Source of the DNA: an uncultured Eubacteriales bacterium
GTDB taxonomy: Bacteria; Bacillota; Clostridia; Oscillospirales; Acutalibacteraceae
NCBI GenBank assembly: GCA_934446475.1
Contig: CAKSEH010000005.1
Coordinates: 42,472-106,471, forward strand
Direction of reading: 5' to 3'
DNA length: 64,000 nt
A model generated the notes under the pieces. The model had not been told where the DNA came from, searched no databases, and saw only the letters and a list, made by a program, of their open reading frames with translations. How positions within the stretch are numbered: position 1 is the first letter of the stretch; every line of letters starts with the position of its first letter. A program made the translations under genes and the position numbers. Below, piece after piece: positions 53,450-62,096 of the stretch.

Positions 53450-55411
53450 TTATTTTCCGCCCTTTAACTTATTTATTTTATCTCTCAGGTAAGCTGCCTG
53501 TTCAAATTCAAGAATTTTGGCGGCCTGTTCCATTTCCTTTGTAAGTTGTTTGATAAGTTTGCTCTTTTCTTCTGCCGAAAGCCGCTTGCCTCCCGACATC
53601 TTACCGTCCACCTTTTTGCCGATCTCAATAACATCGTGAACATCTTTAACTACCGTTTTCGGGATTATGCCGTGTTCCTCATTGTATTTGCTCTGAATTC
53701 TTCTGCGGCGTTCGGTCTCGGCTATAGCGTTTTCCATTGACGGTGTTACGCTGTCGGCATACATTATTACCTCACCGTTTGCGTTTCGTGCAGCTCTGCC
53801 TATAGTCTGGACCAATGAAGTCTCACTTCTTAAAAAGCCCTCTTTATCGGCATCAAGTATAGCAACAAGAGAAACCTCGGGTATGTCAAGTCCTTCTCTC
53901 AAAAGGTTGATACCTACGAGCACATCGAACTCACCGAGGCGCAAATCTCTTATTATCTCCATTCGTTCGACCGTATCGATATCGTGATGCATATATCTTA
54001 CTTTTATTCCCGCATTCTCAAGATATTCCGTAAGATCCTCCGCCATTTTTTTGGTAAGTGTTGTAACAAGGACTCTTTCTTTCCTTGATGTACGGATATT
54101 TATTTGAGAAATGAGATCATCTATCTGCCCTTCGGACGGTTTGACGGTAACCGGAGGGTCAAGCAGACCGGTCGGTCTTATTACCTGCTCGACAACAGCT
54201 CCTGCGTGACTGCGTTCGAATTCGGCAGGCGTTGCAGAAACAAACACCGCCTGATTTATATGACTGTAAAATTCCTCAAAATTCAAAGGTCTGTTATCGT
54301 AAGCGGACGGCAGACGGAACCCGTATTCAATAAGGTTTTCTTTCCTTCCCCTGTCTCCGCCGTACATTCCTCTCACCTGAGGAAGGGTTACGTGCGATTC
54401 ATCAACAAATAAAAGATAATCGTCGGGGAAATAATCAAGTAAAGTTGACGGCATACTGCCCGGGGCACGGCCCGAAAGCACCCTCGAATAGTTTTCTATG
54501 CCCTTGCAGATACCTATTTCTCTGAGCATTTCTATATCATACTCAGTTCGTTGCCTGATTCTTTGAGCCTCTATAAGTTTACCGCAATCGGTGAAAAACT
54601 TTACCCGTTCTTCCATTTCGTCTTTAAGTTCACAAAGCGCCTTTTCAAGCTTATCGTGCGAAACTATATAGTGCGACGCAGGATATATTGCGGCGTGGGA
54701 TAAAAGCTGTTTCAGTTCGCCTGTGAGTGTGTTTATCTCGCAAATTCTGTCGATCTCATCTCCGAAAAATTCAACACGGATAGCCGAATTATATGCATTT
54801 GCCGGGTATATTTCAACGGTATCTCCTCTGACTCTGAATTTATTTCTGACAAAATTTATATCGTTACGTTCATACTGCAAATCAACAAGCTTTGCTATAA
54901 GCTCGTCTCTTTCTTTTTTCATACCTGTACGAAGAGATATCACCATATTTCGGTAATCGATAGGACTTCCGAGGGAATAAATGCAGGAAACGCTTGCAAC
55001 GATTATAACATCTCTGCGTTCGGAAAGAGCGCAGGTTGCACTGTGGCGAAGTTTATCTATTTCATCATTTATGGCTGAATCCTTTTCTATATAGGTATCG
55101 GTACCGGGGATATAAGCCTCGGGTTGATAATAGTCATAATAAGAAACAAAATACTCCACCGCATTCTCGGGGAAAAACTCCCGAAACTCCGAGCAAAGCT
55201 GTGCGGCAAGGGTTTTATTGTGGGCAAGCACAAGTGTGGGCTTATTTACATTTGCTATTACATTTGCCATTGTGAATGTCTTGCCCGAACCCGTTACGCC
55301 CAAAAGAACCTGCTCTTTCAGTCCGTTTTTTATGCCCTCGGTGAGTTTTTCAATAGCCTGAGGTTGGTCGCCCGTCGGCTCATATTTTGAAACAAGTTTA
55401 AATTTATCCAC
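53450..55411 (-). CDS. uvrB: Excinuclease ABC subunit B
   Basis: 653 residues. Helicase motifs: Walker [15 protein letters not shown], the beta-hairpin region [23 protein letters not shown], the DEAD-like box [11 protein letters not shown], and QTIGRAARN. The C-terminal UVR motif ([15 protein letters not shown]) binds UvrC. It verifies lesions with UvrA. GTG start. It follows the hydrolase gene by 8 bp. Confidence 0.97.
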   Translation of the reverse strand: MDKFKLVSKYEPTGDQPQAIEKLTEGIKNGLKEQVLLGVTGSGKTFTMANVIANVNKPTLVLAHNKTLAAQLCSEFREFFPENAVEYFVSYYDYYQPEAYIPGTDTYIEKDSAINDEIDKLRHSATCALSERRDVIIVASVSCIYSLGSPIDYRNMVISLRTGMKKERDELIAKLVDLQYERNDINFVRNKFRVRGDTVEIYPANAYNSAIRVEFFGDEIDRICEINTLTGELKQLLSHAAIYPASHYIVSHDKLEKALCELKDEMEERVKFFTDCGKLIEAQRIRQRTEYDIEMLREIGICKGIENYSRVLSGRAPGSMPSTLLDYFPDDYLLFVDESHVTLPQVRGMYGGDRGRKENLIEYGFRLPSAYDNRPLNFEEFYSHINQAVFVSATPAEFERSHAGAVVEQVIRPTGLLDPPVTVKPSEGQIDDLISQINIRTSRKERVLVTTLTKKMAEDLTEYLENAGIKVRYMHHDIDTVERMEIIRDLRLGEFDVLVGINLLREGLDIPEVSLVAILDADKEGFLRSETSLVQTIGRAARNANGEVIMYADSVTPSMENAIAETERRRRIQSKYNEEHGIIPKTVVKDVHDVIEIGKKVDGKMSGGKRLSAEEKSKLIKQLTKEMEQAAKILEFEQAAYLRDKINKLKGGK

Positions 55412-55419
55412 GCTTTCCC

Positions 55420-56334
55420 CTACTTTTTATCCTGAATAAAATGTTTTATATCCGATATAACCTGCGGCGCACAATCATCGTTTAATATTTCGTGACGGCA
55501 GTTATCGTAAATTTTTATATCCGCATTTGCGCCGTATTTTTTAAGTTTGTTATAAACCTCTTTAACTCCTTTTGAATAATTCCCCACGGGGTCGTCTCCG
55601 CCGGAAACGAGCAGTATCGGCATTTTACCGGAGGCGGTTTTAAACCAGTCCCGTGAATTTGCCCTCATATTAAGTTTTACAAGGTCCTCCAATGCGCTCA
55701 AAGTGAATTTAAAATTGCAAAGCGGATCTGCCGCATACTTTTTTCTTATGCTTTCGTCTTTTGTTATCCAACTGTTCGGGTCTTTTTCTGCAAATCTTTT
55801 GTTATACGAACCGAATGTAAGCTTATAAATAAGAGGCGATATGTGTTTTTCTCCTTTGAAAAGCTTTGCAAACTTAATTAAAAGAACTCCGAAAGCAGAA
55901 CCCGCTCTCGGTCCTCCTGTTCCCATAACAACAAGCTTTTGCGGATTTACACAGAATGCGGCAGCATTTCTTGCAATAAACGACCCCATACTGTGCCCCA
56001 TAAGATAATAAGGATAATCACCGTAATCCGCTATTACCGCATCGGAAAACACTTTCACATCTTCAACAAGATATTTCCAACCGTTTTTATGAGCTATAAA
56101 TCCAAGTTCGGTATCATCATTCACGGTGTGTCCGTGCCCTAAGTTATCATATCCGAAGCAAATATATCCGCTGTCCGCCATACTCCTCATAAATTCATAA
56201 TATCGGGCGATATGCTCTGTCATACCGTGAACGATATGAAAGTACCCCTTCATTTCACCGTCAGGCAGGTAAACTTTACCCGAAAGGATATGCTTGCCGT
56301 CACTCGAAGGGACTTTTTTATTAAGCACTGTCAT
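55420..56334 (-). CDS. Alpha/beta hydrolase, monoacylglycerol lipase-like
   Basis: 304 residues without a signal peptide. Serine hydrolase 4 type: [17 protein letters not shown] (oxyanion region), the nucleophile elbow GHSMGS, Asp in [12 protein letters not shown], and His in CRHEILND. These are the lysophospholipase/monoacylglycerol lipase hallmarks. It may clip acyl glycerols or other esters. It sits upstream of uvrB, probably in one transcript, with no clear functional link. Confidence 0.87.
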   Translation of the reverse strand: MTVLNKKVPSSDGKHILSGKVYLPDGEMKGYFHIVHGMTEHIARYYEFMRSMADSGYICFGYDNLGHGHTVNDDTELGFIAHKNGWKYLVEDVKVFSDAVIADYGDYPYYLMGHSMGSFIARNAAAFCVNPQKLVVMGTGGPRAGSAFGVLLIKFAKLFKGEKHISPLIYKLTFGSYNKRFAEKDPNSWITKDESIRKKYAADPLCNFKFTLSALEDLVKLNMRANSRDWFKTASGKMPILLVSGGDDPVGNYSKGVKEVYNKLKKYGANADIKIYDNCRHEILNDDCAPQVISDIKHFIQDKK

Positions 56335-56408
56335 ACTATCACTCCGAACTTTAAATTTTTACAGTATTATCATAACACGAATTGCGTTTTTATACAAGGA
56401 AAACAGCT

Positions 56409-56429
56409 TTGATATACTGTATATATCAA
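56409..56429. promoter_or_regulatory. 21-bp palindrome upstream of the hydrolase-uvrB operon
   Basis: TTGATATA and TATATCAA arms around 5 bp. It lies ~75 bp before the hydrolase start, in the likely promoter area, and could be an operator. Confidence 0.5.
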
Positions 56430-56587
56430 AATTTATTGTGTTTAAAGTCGTAACATATTATAATGGCAATAAAGATATATTGAATCAGTGAAGAAAACTT
56501 GATTTCCCGCAAGAGCCGATGAACATTATTCGGGCAAAGTTGAAATTACAAAAATACTAACTGTAACAGTAAAAATTCATCTAATGC

Positions 56588-56616
56588 TTGACAAATACGC
56601 AAGTTTATTGTATCAT
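56588..56616 (+). promoter_or_regulatory. Sigma-A promoter of tRNA-Leu
   Basis: Perfect TTGACA (56588-56593), 17 bp, TATCAT (56611-56616); the tRNA begins 21 bp further on. Confidence 0.8.
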
Positions 56617-56637
56617 AATTTGTGTTGTTTAAAATGT

Positions 56638-56724
56638 GCCGCTGTGGCGGAATAGGCAGACGCAAGGGACTTAAAATCCCTCGGTGGCAACACCGTACCG
56701 GTTCAAGTCCGGTCAGCGGCACCA
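56638..56724 (+). tRNA. tRNA-Leu (anticodon UAA), CCA encoded
   Basis: The acceptor stem GCCGCTG pairs with CAGCGGC (56714-56720), followed by A and an encoded CCA (56722-56724). The anticodon stem AGGGA/TCCCT encloses the loop CTTAAAA, giving anticodon TAA. The long variable arm is the class II form expected of tRNA-Leu, and the T arm holds GGTTCAAGTCC. Confidence 0.95.
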
Positions 56725-56732
56725 ACAAGTCA

Positions 56733-56764
56733 GGGCTTGACCCCAATGGGTCAGGTCCTTTTTT
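56733..56764 (+). terminator. Terminator after tRNA-Leu
   Basis: 11-bp stem with two G-U pairs (56733-56743 with 56748-56758), CAAT loop, then six T. Confidence 0.9.
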
Positions 56765-56797
56765 ATTTGACGCTCCGCAAAACAAAAAAGTAAAGTT

Positions 56798-57460
56798 ATG
56801 AAAACCAAAAAAAATTCGGGAGGCTTTTCGGTGACAAAGGAAAACGGAAAATTTACAGATCCTATCAAACACTACGATTTACTTATCTGCGAAAACAACG
56901 ACCCTGTTCACGATCCGAAGCCGTTACGGGATTATATGGACAAATGGGACGGGCAACGGTTTATTGACGAATTGCAGCTCTCAAAAGAAAAATCCGTGCT
57001 TGAAATAGGTGTCGGTACAGGCAGGCTTGCAGTTCGTACAGCACCGGAATGCCGTGAGTTATTCGGTATTGATATTTCTCCGAAAACCATAGAGCGGGCG
57101 AAAGAAAACCTTAGCGGACACAGTAATGTATCGCTTATTTGCGGTGATTTTACAAATTATAAATTTAAACGCAAATTTGATGTCATTTATTCGTCGCTCA
57201 CCTTTATGCACTTTGAAGATAAGAAAAAAGCAATCAACAAGATAAGAACACTTTTAAACTGCGGCGGTCGGTTTGTGCTTTCCATAGACAAAAACAAAAG
57301 CGATACAATAGAATGCGGCACACGGAAAATCAAGATATATCCGGACAAAAAAGAAGATATCGCAAAATATATAAATGAAAGCAAAATGAATTTAATTAAA
57401 GTTTTTGAAACCGAATTTGCTTATATTTTTTTAGCGGAAAATCTCTCAACTCAAGGTTGA
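56798..57460 (+). CDS. Class I SAM-dependent methyltransferase
   Basis: 220 residues. Motif I SVLEIGVGTGRLAVRTA, then LFGIDISPKTIERAKENL, SLICGDFTNYKF, and FDVIYSSLTFMHFEDKKKAINKI: a Methyltransf_25-type fold acting on a small molecule or a protein, substrate unknown. No strong ribosome site is seen before the ATG. It lies right after the tRNA-Leu terminator, a common landing place for acquired genes, followed by a regulator gene. Confidence 0.82.
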   Translation: MKTKKNSGGFSVTKENGKFTDPIKHYDLLICENNDPVHDPKPLRDYMDKWDGQRFIDELQLSKEKSVLEIGVGTGRLAVRTAPECRELFGIDISPKTIERAKENLSGHSNVSLICGDFTNYKFKRKFDVIYSSLTFMHFEDKKKAINKIRTLLNCGGRFVLSIDKNKSDTIECGTRKIKIYPDKKEDIAKYINESKMNLIKVFETEFAYIFLAENLSTQG

Positions 57461-57533
57461 GAAAGACTAAAATAATCGGTTATTGAAATTAACGCTTATA
57501 TACAATACAATTCAAACAAGGGAGGTACTACAA

Positions 57534-58637
57534 ATGAATAATTTCGGAAAACGACTGAAAGATTTAAGAATATCGACCGATATAACACAGGAACAATTGG
57601 CCAACGCTTTGGGTATTTCGTATCAGGCGGTATCAAAATGGGAAAATGGTCTTGGGCTTCCGGATATTTCCCTTTTACCGGGAATTTCAGGTTTTTTCGG
57701 GGTAAGTACCGATTGGCTGCTTGGAATTGATACTGAACATTCTGACAAAGTCATTGAAAATGTACTTAACGATGTGTCTCATCTAAAACATATTGCAAAA
57801 GCAAAGGAAGGCATCGAGTTAATAGAAAAAACGCTAAAAACCTATCCCAACAATCATAAATTGCTCGCAGAATGGGCAGAGCTGAAAGTACACACATTTA
57901 AGCCGGACTGCGAAAAAGAAGAGTGGCTGAAACAAATTGAAGATAAAACCAATATTGTGTTTCGGGACAGTACGGATGATTACGTGCGGTACAAAGCTAA
58001 ATTAGCACTGACATTTGCTTATTCTTTCTGCGGAAAAAGAGAAGAAGCCGAAAAACTTTGTGACACTTTTCCCGATGAGGCTTATTCGAGAGTAGAAATG
58101 TACTCAATGATTGCTCTGCCAAAAGAGAGGATTAAGTACAAACACAGCTGTATCGCAAGTGATCTTGAAAAATTACTTGTGGATATTTTAAGTATTGCAA
58201 AGCATTACTACTCATTTGCCGATCCGAACAAAGCAATACCGGTCTGCAATATTGCGCTGAACATTATAAGTTTAATCGGCAATGAAGGCTATTTAATCGG
58301 CTATTCGGCGGAAGCGTATAGCGATCTTGCAAATGCATATGCGAAACTGAATGACAAAAATAAAGTTATTACCAATATAAAAAAAGCATTCGAGGAATAT
58401 CTGTCGCTTGATCGTCTTGCCGACGGCGGCGAATATTGCTATACTTCACCGTTATTAAAAGGAGAAACTTTTAACAGGGGGAAAATAGAATATTATTTGC
58501 CACTTTCTGTTACACAAGAATACATTCAAAAAATCAAAATGATGCATTCTTATGAGTGGCTGAAAAGCGATTCTGACTTTATAGTATTACTCGAAGAGAT
58601 GAAAGCAAAGGCTGTCCCCTATAAATCTGATTGTTAA
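57534..58637 (+). CDS. XRE-family regulator with TPR-like C-terminal domain
   Basis: 367 residues from the ATG at 57534 (GGAGGT 7 bp before it); an upstream in-frame ATG at 57483 has no such site. N-terminal HTH: FGKRLKDLRISTDITQEQLANALGISYQAVSKWENGLGLPDISLL (in pieces). The remaining ~280 residues are helical repeats (CGKREEAEKLCDTFPDEAYS, AEAYSDLANAYAKLNDKNKV) that could sense a peptide or protein partner. A deleted ISL3 element starts 18 bp after its stop. Confidence 0.85.
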   Translation: MNNFGKRLKDLRISTDITQEQLANALGISYQAVSKWENGLGLPDISLLPGISGFFGVSTDWLLGIDTEHSDKVIENVLNDVSHLKHIAKAKEGIELIEKTLKTYPNNHKLLAEWAELKVHTFKPDCEKEEWLKQIEDKTNIVFRDSTDDYVRYKAKLALTFAYSFCGKREEAEKLCDTFPDEAYSRVEMYSMIALPKERIKYKHSCIASDLEKLLVDILSIAKHYYSFADPNKAIPVCNIALNIISLIGNEGYLIGYSAEAYSDLANAYAKLNDKNKVITNIKKAFEEYLSLDRLADGGEYCYTSPLLKGETFNRGKIEYYLPLSVTQEYIQKIKMMHSYEWLKSDSDFIVLLEEMKAKAVPYKSDC

Positions 58638-58655
58638 AAATCACAATCGCAAAAT

Positions 58656-59134
58656 GGCTCTTTGTCAATAGTTGGGGTAAAGAGTTAAAATGAGAAACAG
58701 AGTGCAGGCAGTTGCTGTTAGGCAGCTGCTTGTTCTTTACTTTGTTGTATATGAGAAAAAATATGTAAAATACGGTTTCTGAATCTTCTGAAATTTTTGT
58801 AACCGTATGCATTTCTTTTAAGAACTTTAATTTTGTTATTGCAGTCTGTAATCGTGTATTGTATCTGTTGCGGTGCCACAACAGATACAATTATGACTTT
58901 TTCTTTCCATTTCGAGGTGAATAATTATATTATTTTCTTCTTTTTGAACATTTGTTATTTTTACCCCTTGCAATCCGAGCAATTCTTCTGTAAAATGATT
59001 ATAGAGCATATTGGTGCCTCCGTTTATGGTATCTACTCATTTCCATTTTAACGGATTTCTTCCAAATATGCTCTACTTTTTTTGTTTTTTCTTTGCAGGC
59101 TCTACTTGATTACCCCAACATTTATTATAGAGCC
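58656..59134 (-). mobile_element. Internally deleted ISL3-family insertion sequence
   Basis: Ends are imperfect 25-bp inverted repeats: 58656-58680 and 59110-59134, both beginning GGCTCT and ending GTTGGGGTAA when read inward. Between them are the two ends of an ISL3 transposase joined with the centre missing. No matching 8-bp target duplication is present (cgcaaaat against tttttata). Length 479 bp against more than 1 kb for a full element, so it cannot move by itself. Confidence 0.8.
58718..59009 (-). pseudogene. ISL3 transposase remnant
   Basis: From an ATG at 59009 (minus) 57 codons read as the ISL3 N-terminus with a zinc-ribbon half: MLYNHFTEELLGLQGV, then HNCICCGTATDTIHDYRLQ, stop at 58836. 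One frame over, 58837-58718 reads as the ISL3 C-terminus: NKIKVLKRNAYGYKNFRRF, then RNRILHIFSH, and a stop. The DDE catalytic core is gone. The join looks like one deletion. Confidence 0.8.
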
Positions 59135-59159
59135 TTTTTATAATAGTTTAGGTCTAAAA

Positions 59160-59747
59160 TTACAGTTTTCGTCCGCACTGAGCGCAGAAGAGACTTCCGC
59201 TCGTTACATCCGCACCGCAATCCGGACACTTATTATCAAGCTTTGCTCCGCAGTGATTGCAAAATTTTGAGCCTTCCCTGATTTGAGCCTTGCAACCGGG
59301 ACAAACGGTCATTCCGTCCGATACTTTTGCTCCCGCTCCGTTTATTACAACGGGTTTTCCGCCTGTTATGATACAGTTTTCTATAACAGAAAATATCTCT
59401 GCCGGCAGTTTTTTCTGCTTATAAGCTCCAAGCCCCGCCGTTATAGCAAGCGGCCAGGCGACAAACAGACCTATTGCTCCGGCACCTATCTTATCGGACC
59501 ACTGTCCCTCGCCTATCATTACATTAAGCTGATTTTCAAGCACTGTCAACTGAACGGTTATAGCAAGCCGCATTCCGCTTATTGTTTTCCAACCGTCTTT
59601 TGACTGACTCGCCTGCATAACGTAGCCGTCGGTTGTTTTGGAGCTTTGAACCTCCATTCCCTTCTCGTTTGTCAAAAAGCTTTCAAGCCGGGAAACCACA
59701 GCCGAAATATTAGTTCCGTTAAGTATAAAAACTCTTGATTCTGTCAT
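59160..59747 (-). CDS. Membrane protein with double zinc ribbon
   Basis: 195 residues. An N-terminal ~100-residue alpha/beta domain (VFILNGTNISAVVSRLESFL) is followed by a hydrophobic segment (IGAGAIGLFVAWPLAITAGLGAY) and two C-terminal zinc ribbons: CPGCKAQIREGSKFCNHCG and CPDCGADVTSGSLFCAQCG. Function unknown; zinc ribbons of this kind often mediate protein contact in membrane or secretion-linked proteins. It is last in a minus-strand row with two lipoproteins. Confidence 0.75.
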   Translation of the reverse strand: MTESRVFILNGTNISAVVSRLESFLTNEKGMEVQSSKTTDGYVMQASQSKDGWKTISGMRLAITVQLTVLENQLNVMIGEGQWSDKIGAGAIGLFVAWPLAITAGLGAYKQKKLPAEIFSVIENCIITGGKPVVINGAGAKVSDGMTVCPGCKAQIREGSKFCNHCGAKLDNKCPDCGADVTSGSLFCAQCGRKL

Positions 59748-59767
59748 AAATAATACCCTCCGTTTTT

Positions 59768-60901
59768 TTATTTTACACGCTCAATATAGCCGCTTACAGG
59801 CTCGGTATACATATTATCATCTGTAACAGATTTATAGCGTTTGCCGTCATAAACATCGGTAAAGCCGTTCGAGGCCCGGTATATTTCGCCTGTTTCGGTA
59901 TCATAAACACGCTCGTAACCGAGAGTGGCGTCACTTTGCTTTTGGCTGATTATGTCCTGACTTTTATTTCGTGACTCCCACGAAGACATCATACCGTCCA
60001 TAATCTGATTAAAGTTTTGACTTATTTGCTTTGCGAGCGCCACTTTTTCATTGCTTGCCTGATTTGTTGCATTCACAAAGCTTTCGGAATAATCAAGCGA
60101 ACTCATACATTTTGTGAGGAGACTTTCCCAGTCTATAAATGTATCCTTAACGGCTGTAACGGCAACAACATTATAAGCCATATAGTATCCGCCGTCGGCA
60201 GACGGAATCACATATCCCGAAGCAGGTCCGCTCGCTATTGAAGAACTGCCGAAGTCAACTACAGAAGCTGAAAACAATCCTTCGCCTTCTTTGCCGTTTT
60301 CGGTAAATGTGCCTCTTAACAGTTCGTCGCCGAGTGCATATGATTTAAGCGGATTATTTGAAGCGTAGCGGTCGGTCACAGTAAATTTATCAAACCTCGG
60401 GAATGTGTACCCTGCGTAACTTGTTTCATACTTTTCCACAAAATTTGCGTATTCGGGGAAAATCTTAAACAGATTTTCTGTTGAAGGGTTACTGAGCACC
60501 GGAGCATTCGCAAGAAACGCCGCCTGAGCGTTACCAGCAGTATAGTTATACTGCCAGGCGGCTTTTCCTGCCTCTGAGTGGAGAAGGCAATCCGCCTTTA
60601 AAAGAATAAACATTTGGTTAAGAGGTTCATCCGGGTCATACACTCTTATGCTGTGATATATGTTAATACCTCCGGAAGTTACCTTCCAGCCTTTGGGAAT
60701 GGTCATACTGAAATCAGCCGTTTCGTATTTTTCGGTTTTCCCCGCCTTCGCAGCCGTTTCCGTTATCTTTATGCCATTTTCGGTTTTTATTGTCTTTGTT
60801 CCGTCTTTATTGACTGTCGTTTTATCTCCGCAGCCCGAAAGAGCGGCAGCGAACAAAGAAACGGTCAATAACAACGCAAGACCGATTTTGAAGCTTTTCA
60901 T
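59768..60901 (-). CDS. Putative lipoprotein of unknown function
   Basis: 377 residues. A signal sequence with lipobox (ALSGC) is followed by a Thr/Lys-rich spacer. YETADFSMTIPKGWKVTSGG resembles PsbP/DUF-type domains seen in many clostridial lipoproteins. The C-terminal ~90 residues are helical, then Gly/Tyr-rich (VYDTETGEIYRASNGFTDVYDGKRY in pieces). It should sit on the outer face of the membrane. It lies 20 bp before the zinc-ribbon gene, likely in one operon. Confidence 0.72.
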   Translation of the reverse strand: MKSFKIGLALLLTVSLFAAALSGCGDKTTVNKDGTKTIKTENGIKITETAAKAGKTEKYETADFSMTIPKGWKVTSGGINIYHSIRVYDPDEPLNQMFILLKADCLLHSEAGKAAWQYNYTAGNAQAAFLANAPVLSNPSTENLFKIFPEYANFVEKYETSYAGYTFPRFDKFTVTDRYASNNPLKSYALGDELLRGTFTENGKEGEGLFSASVVDFGSSSIASGPASGYVIPSADGGYYMAYNVVAVTAVKDTFIDWESLLTKCMSSLDYSESFVNATNQASNEKVALAKQISQNFNQIMDGMMSSWESRNKSQDIISQKQSDATLGYERVYDTETGEIYRASNGFTDVYDGKRYKSVTDDNMYTEPVSGYIERVK

Positions 60902-60918
60902 CTTACTTTCCTCCGTTT

Positions 60919-62076
60919 TCAGTTGATTTTTTTACTTATAGCTTCAGGAATTTCTATATCTCCGAAATCGTATTTACTGTATTTGTTTTCTGCCGGTATT
61001 ATCTCGGTAAGCGGCAAAATTTTATAGTCTTTTGTTATTACCGATGTTTGTGTAACAGTGAGTACATCTCCGTAATACTTACTTAAAAGCTCGATTTTTT
61101 TAAGGGCGTATTTGTTTCCCCCTCCGAATTTGGGCAGATAATCAGCAAAAGTACCGTCGCTGTTAGTTGTTTTTTCGGTATTGCTTTTGAGATTGTCGGG
61201 CACATCGTCATAAACTATTTTATAAAAGCCCTTATCGGTAACGAGTATATTTCCGTTGAAAACGGTAATTATTTTTTCATCGTTTTTAAATTCCGAACAG
61301 TTAACATCCCATATTATAAAGCCGTTGTTCTTATCGTCAAAATAAATCGGAGAAGTGAGAGAATTGTCCTTGACTTTTCTCCTCTCATAAGCATAAATCT
61401 TTCCGTTTGCCAGAACAATGTGACTGTCAAAATATGTTACGGTGTTCTTAAAGTTTTGTATTTCACTAAGAGTTTTACCGTCATTTGAGTACTCATATGT
61501 GTGTTCAAAATATATCATACCGTACTTCGATTCTTTAAATGCATAAGGCGCTCCGTTACTTACAGCCTCCATACTGAACCGTCTTCCGCCCTCAAATATA
61601 ACATCCAGATCTGCGCCGTTTACATCTCTTGAATGAATATATATCGGCTTTGCCGATACGGGAAGGTCACACACCGCAACACAGTTTTTACCGCCCGGTA
61701 ATGTATCATCACAGAGGAATTTGTATATCTTGCCGTTCACTATAAAAACGCTTGACCTATCCGTTCCCGTAATTGTGGGGCTTATATCGGGAAAGGCCGT
61801 TTCAAAGCTTAAAATTCCTTCGCCGCCCTCAAATTTTTTGTAATCCGAGTTTTTATAATCAATACCTCTGTTTTTAAGCAGTGCTTGTTCCAGTGTTTTA
61901 GGTTCAGCCTGTGTTTTTCCGGAGGAGTTGCCCGCCTGAGCATCGGCGGAATTTACGGTTTTTGAAGAGTTATCTGACTGTTTTGTGCAGCTTGCAAAGA
62001 AAACCGTCGCAAGCAAAACAGCCAAAACAATACACACCGCATACCGTATAGTGAAATTATATTTATAAAGTTTCAT
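60919..62076 (-). CDS. Putative lipoprotein, beta-propeller-like
   Basis: 385 residues. The N-terminal signal has a lipobox-like end (FFASC). After a Ser/Asn/Gln linker come repeated strands that alternate variable names with readings such as VFIVNGKIYKFLCDD, IVLANGKIYAYERRK and NILVTDKGFYKIVYDD, which suggest a beta-propeller. No family was recognised. 17 bp before the lipoprotein gene at 59768. Confidence 0.68.
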   Translation of the reverse strand: MKLYKYNFTIRYAVCIVLAVLLATVFFASCTKQSDNSSKTVNSADAQAGNSSGKTQAEPKTLEQALLKNRGIDYKNSDYKKFEGGEGILSFETAFPDISPTITGTDRSSVFIVNGKIYKFLCDDTLPGGKNCVAVCDLPVSAKPIYIHSRDVNGADLDVIFEGGRRFSMEAVSNGAPYAFKESKYGMIYFEHTYEYSNDGKTLSEIQNFKNTVTYFDSHIVLANGKIYAYERRKVKDNSLTSPIYFDDKNNGFIIWDVNCSEFKNDEKIITVFNGNILVTDKGFYKIVYDDVPDNLKSNTEKTTNSDGTFADYLPKFGGGNKYALKKIELLSKYYGDVLTVTQTSVITKDYKILPLTEIIPAENKYSKYDFGDIEIPEAISKKIN

Positions 62077-62096
62077 TTATTCTGTTCACTCCGGTT

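Larger units (their letters stand above)
56335..56637. other. Intergenic region with a palindrome and tRNA promoter
   Basis: 303 bp between the hydrolase gene (-) and tRNA-Leu (+). Apart from the palindrome at 56409-56429 and the promoter at 56588-56616 it is A/T-rich, and no gene was seen in it. Confidence 0.7.
58638..59159. other. 522-bp gap occupied by the ISL3 remnant
   Basis: No intact gene. The deleted insertion sequence fills 58656-59134; the few bases on either side hold nothing recognisable. Confidence 0.75.

Noticed and set aside
58648..59142. Target duplication around the ISL3 remnant
   Set aside because: The 8-bp flanks (cgcaaaat and tttttata) do not match.
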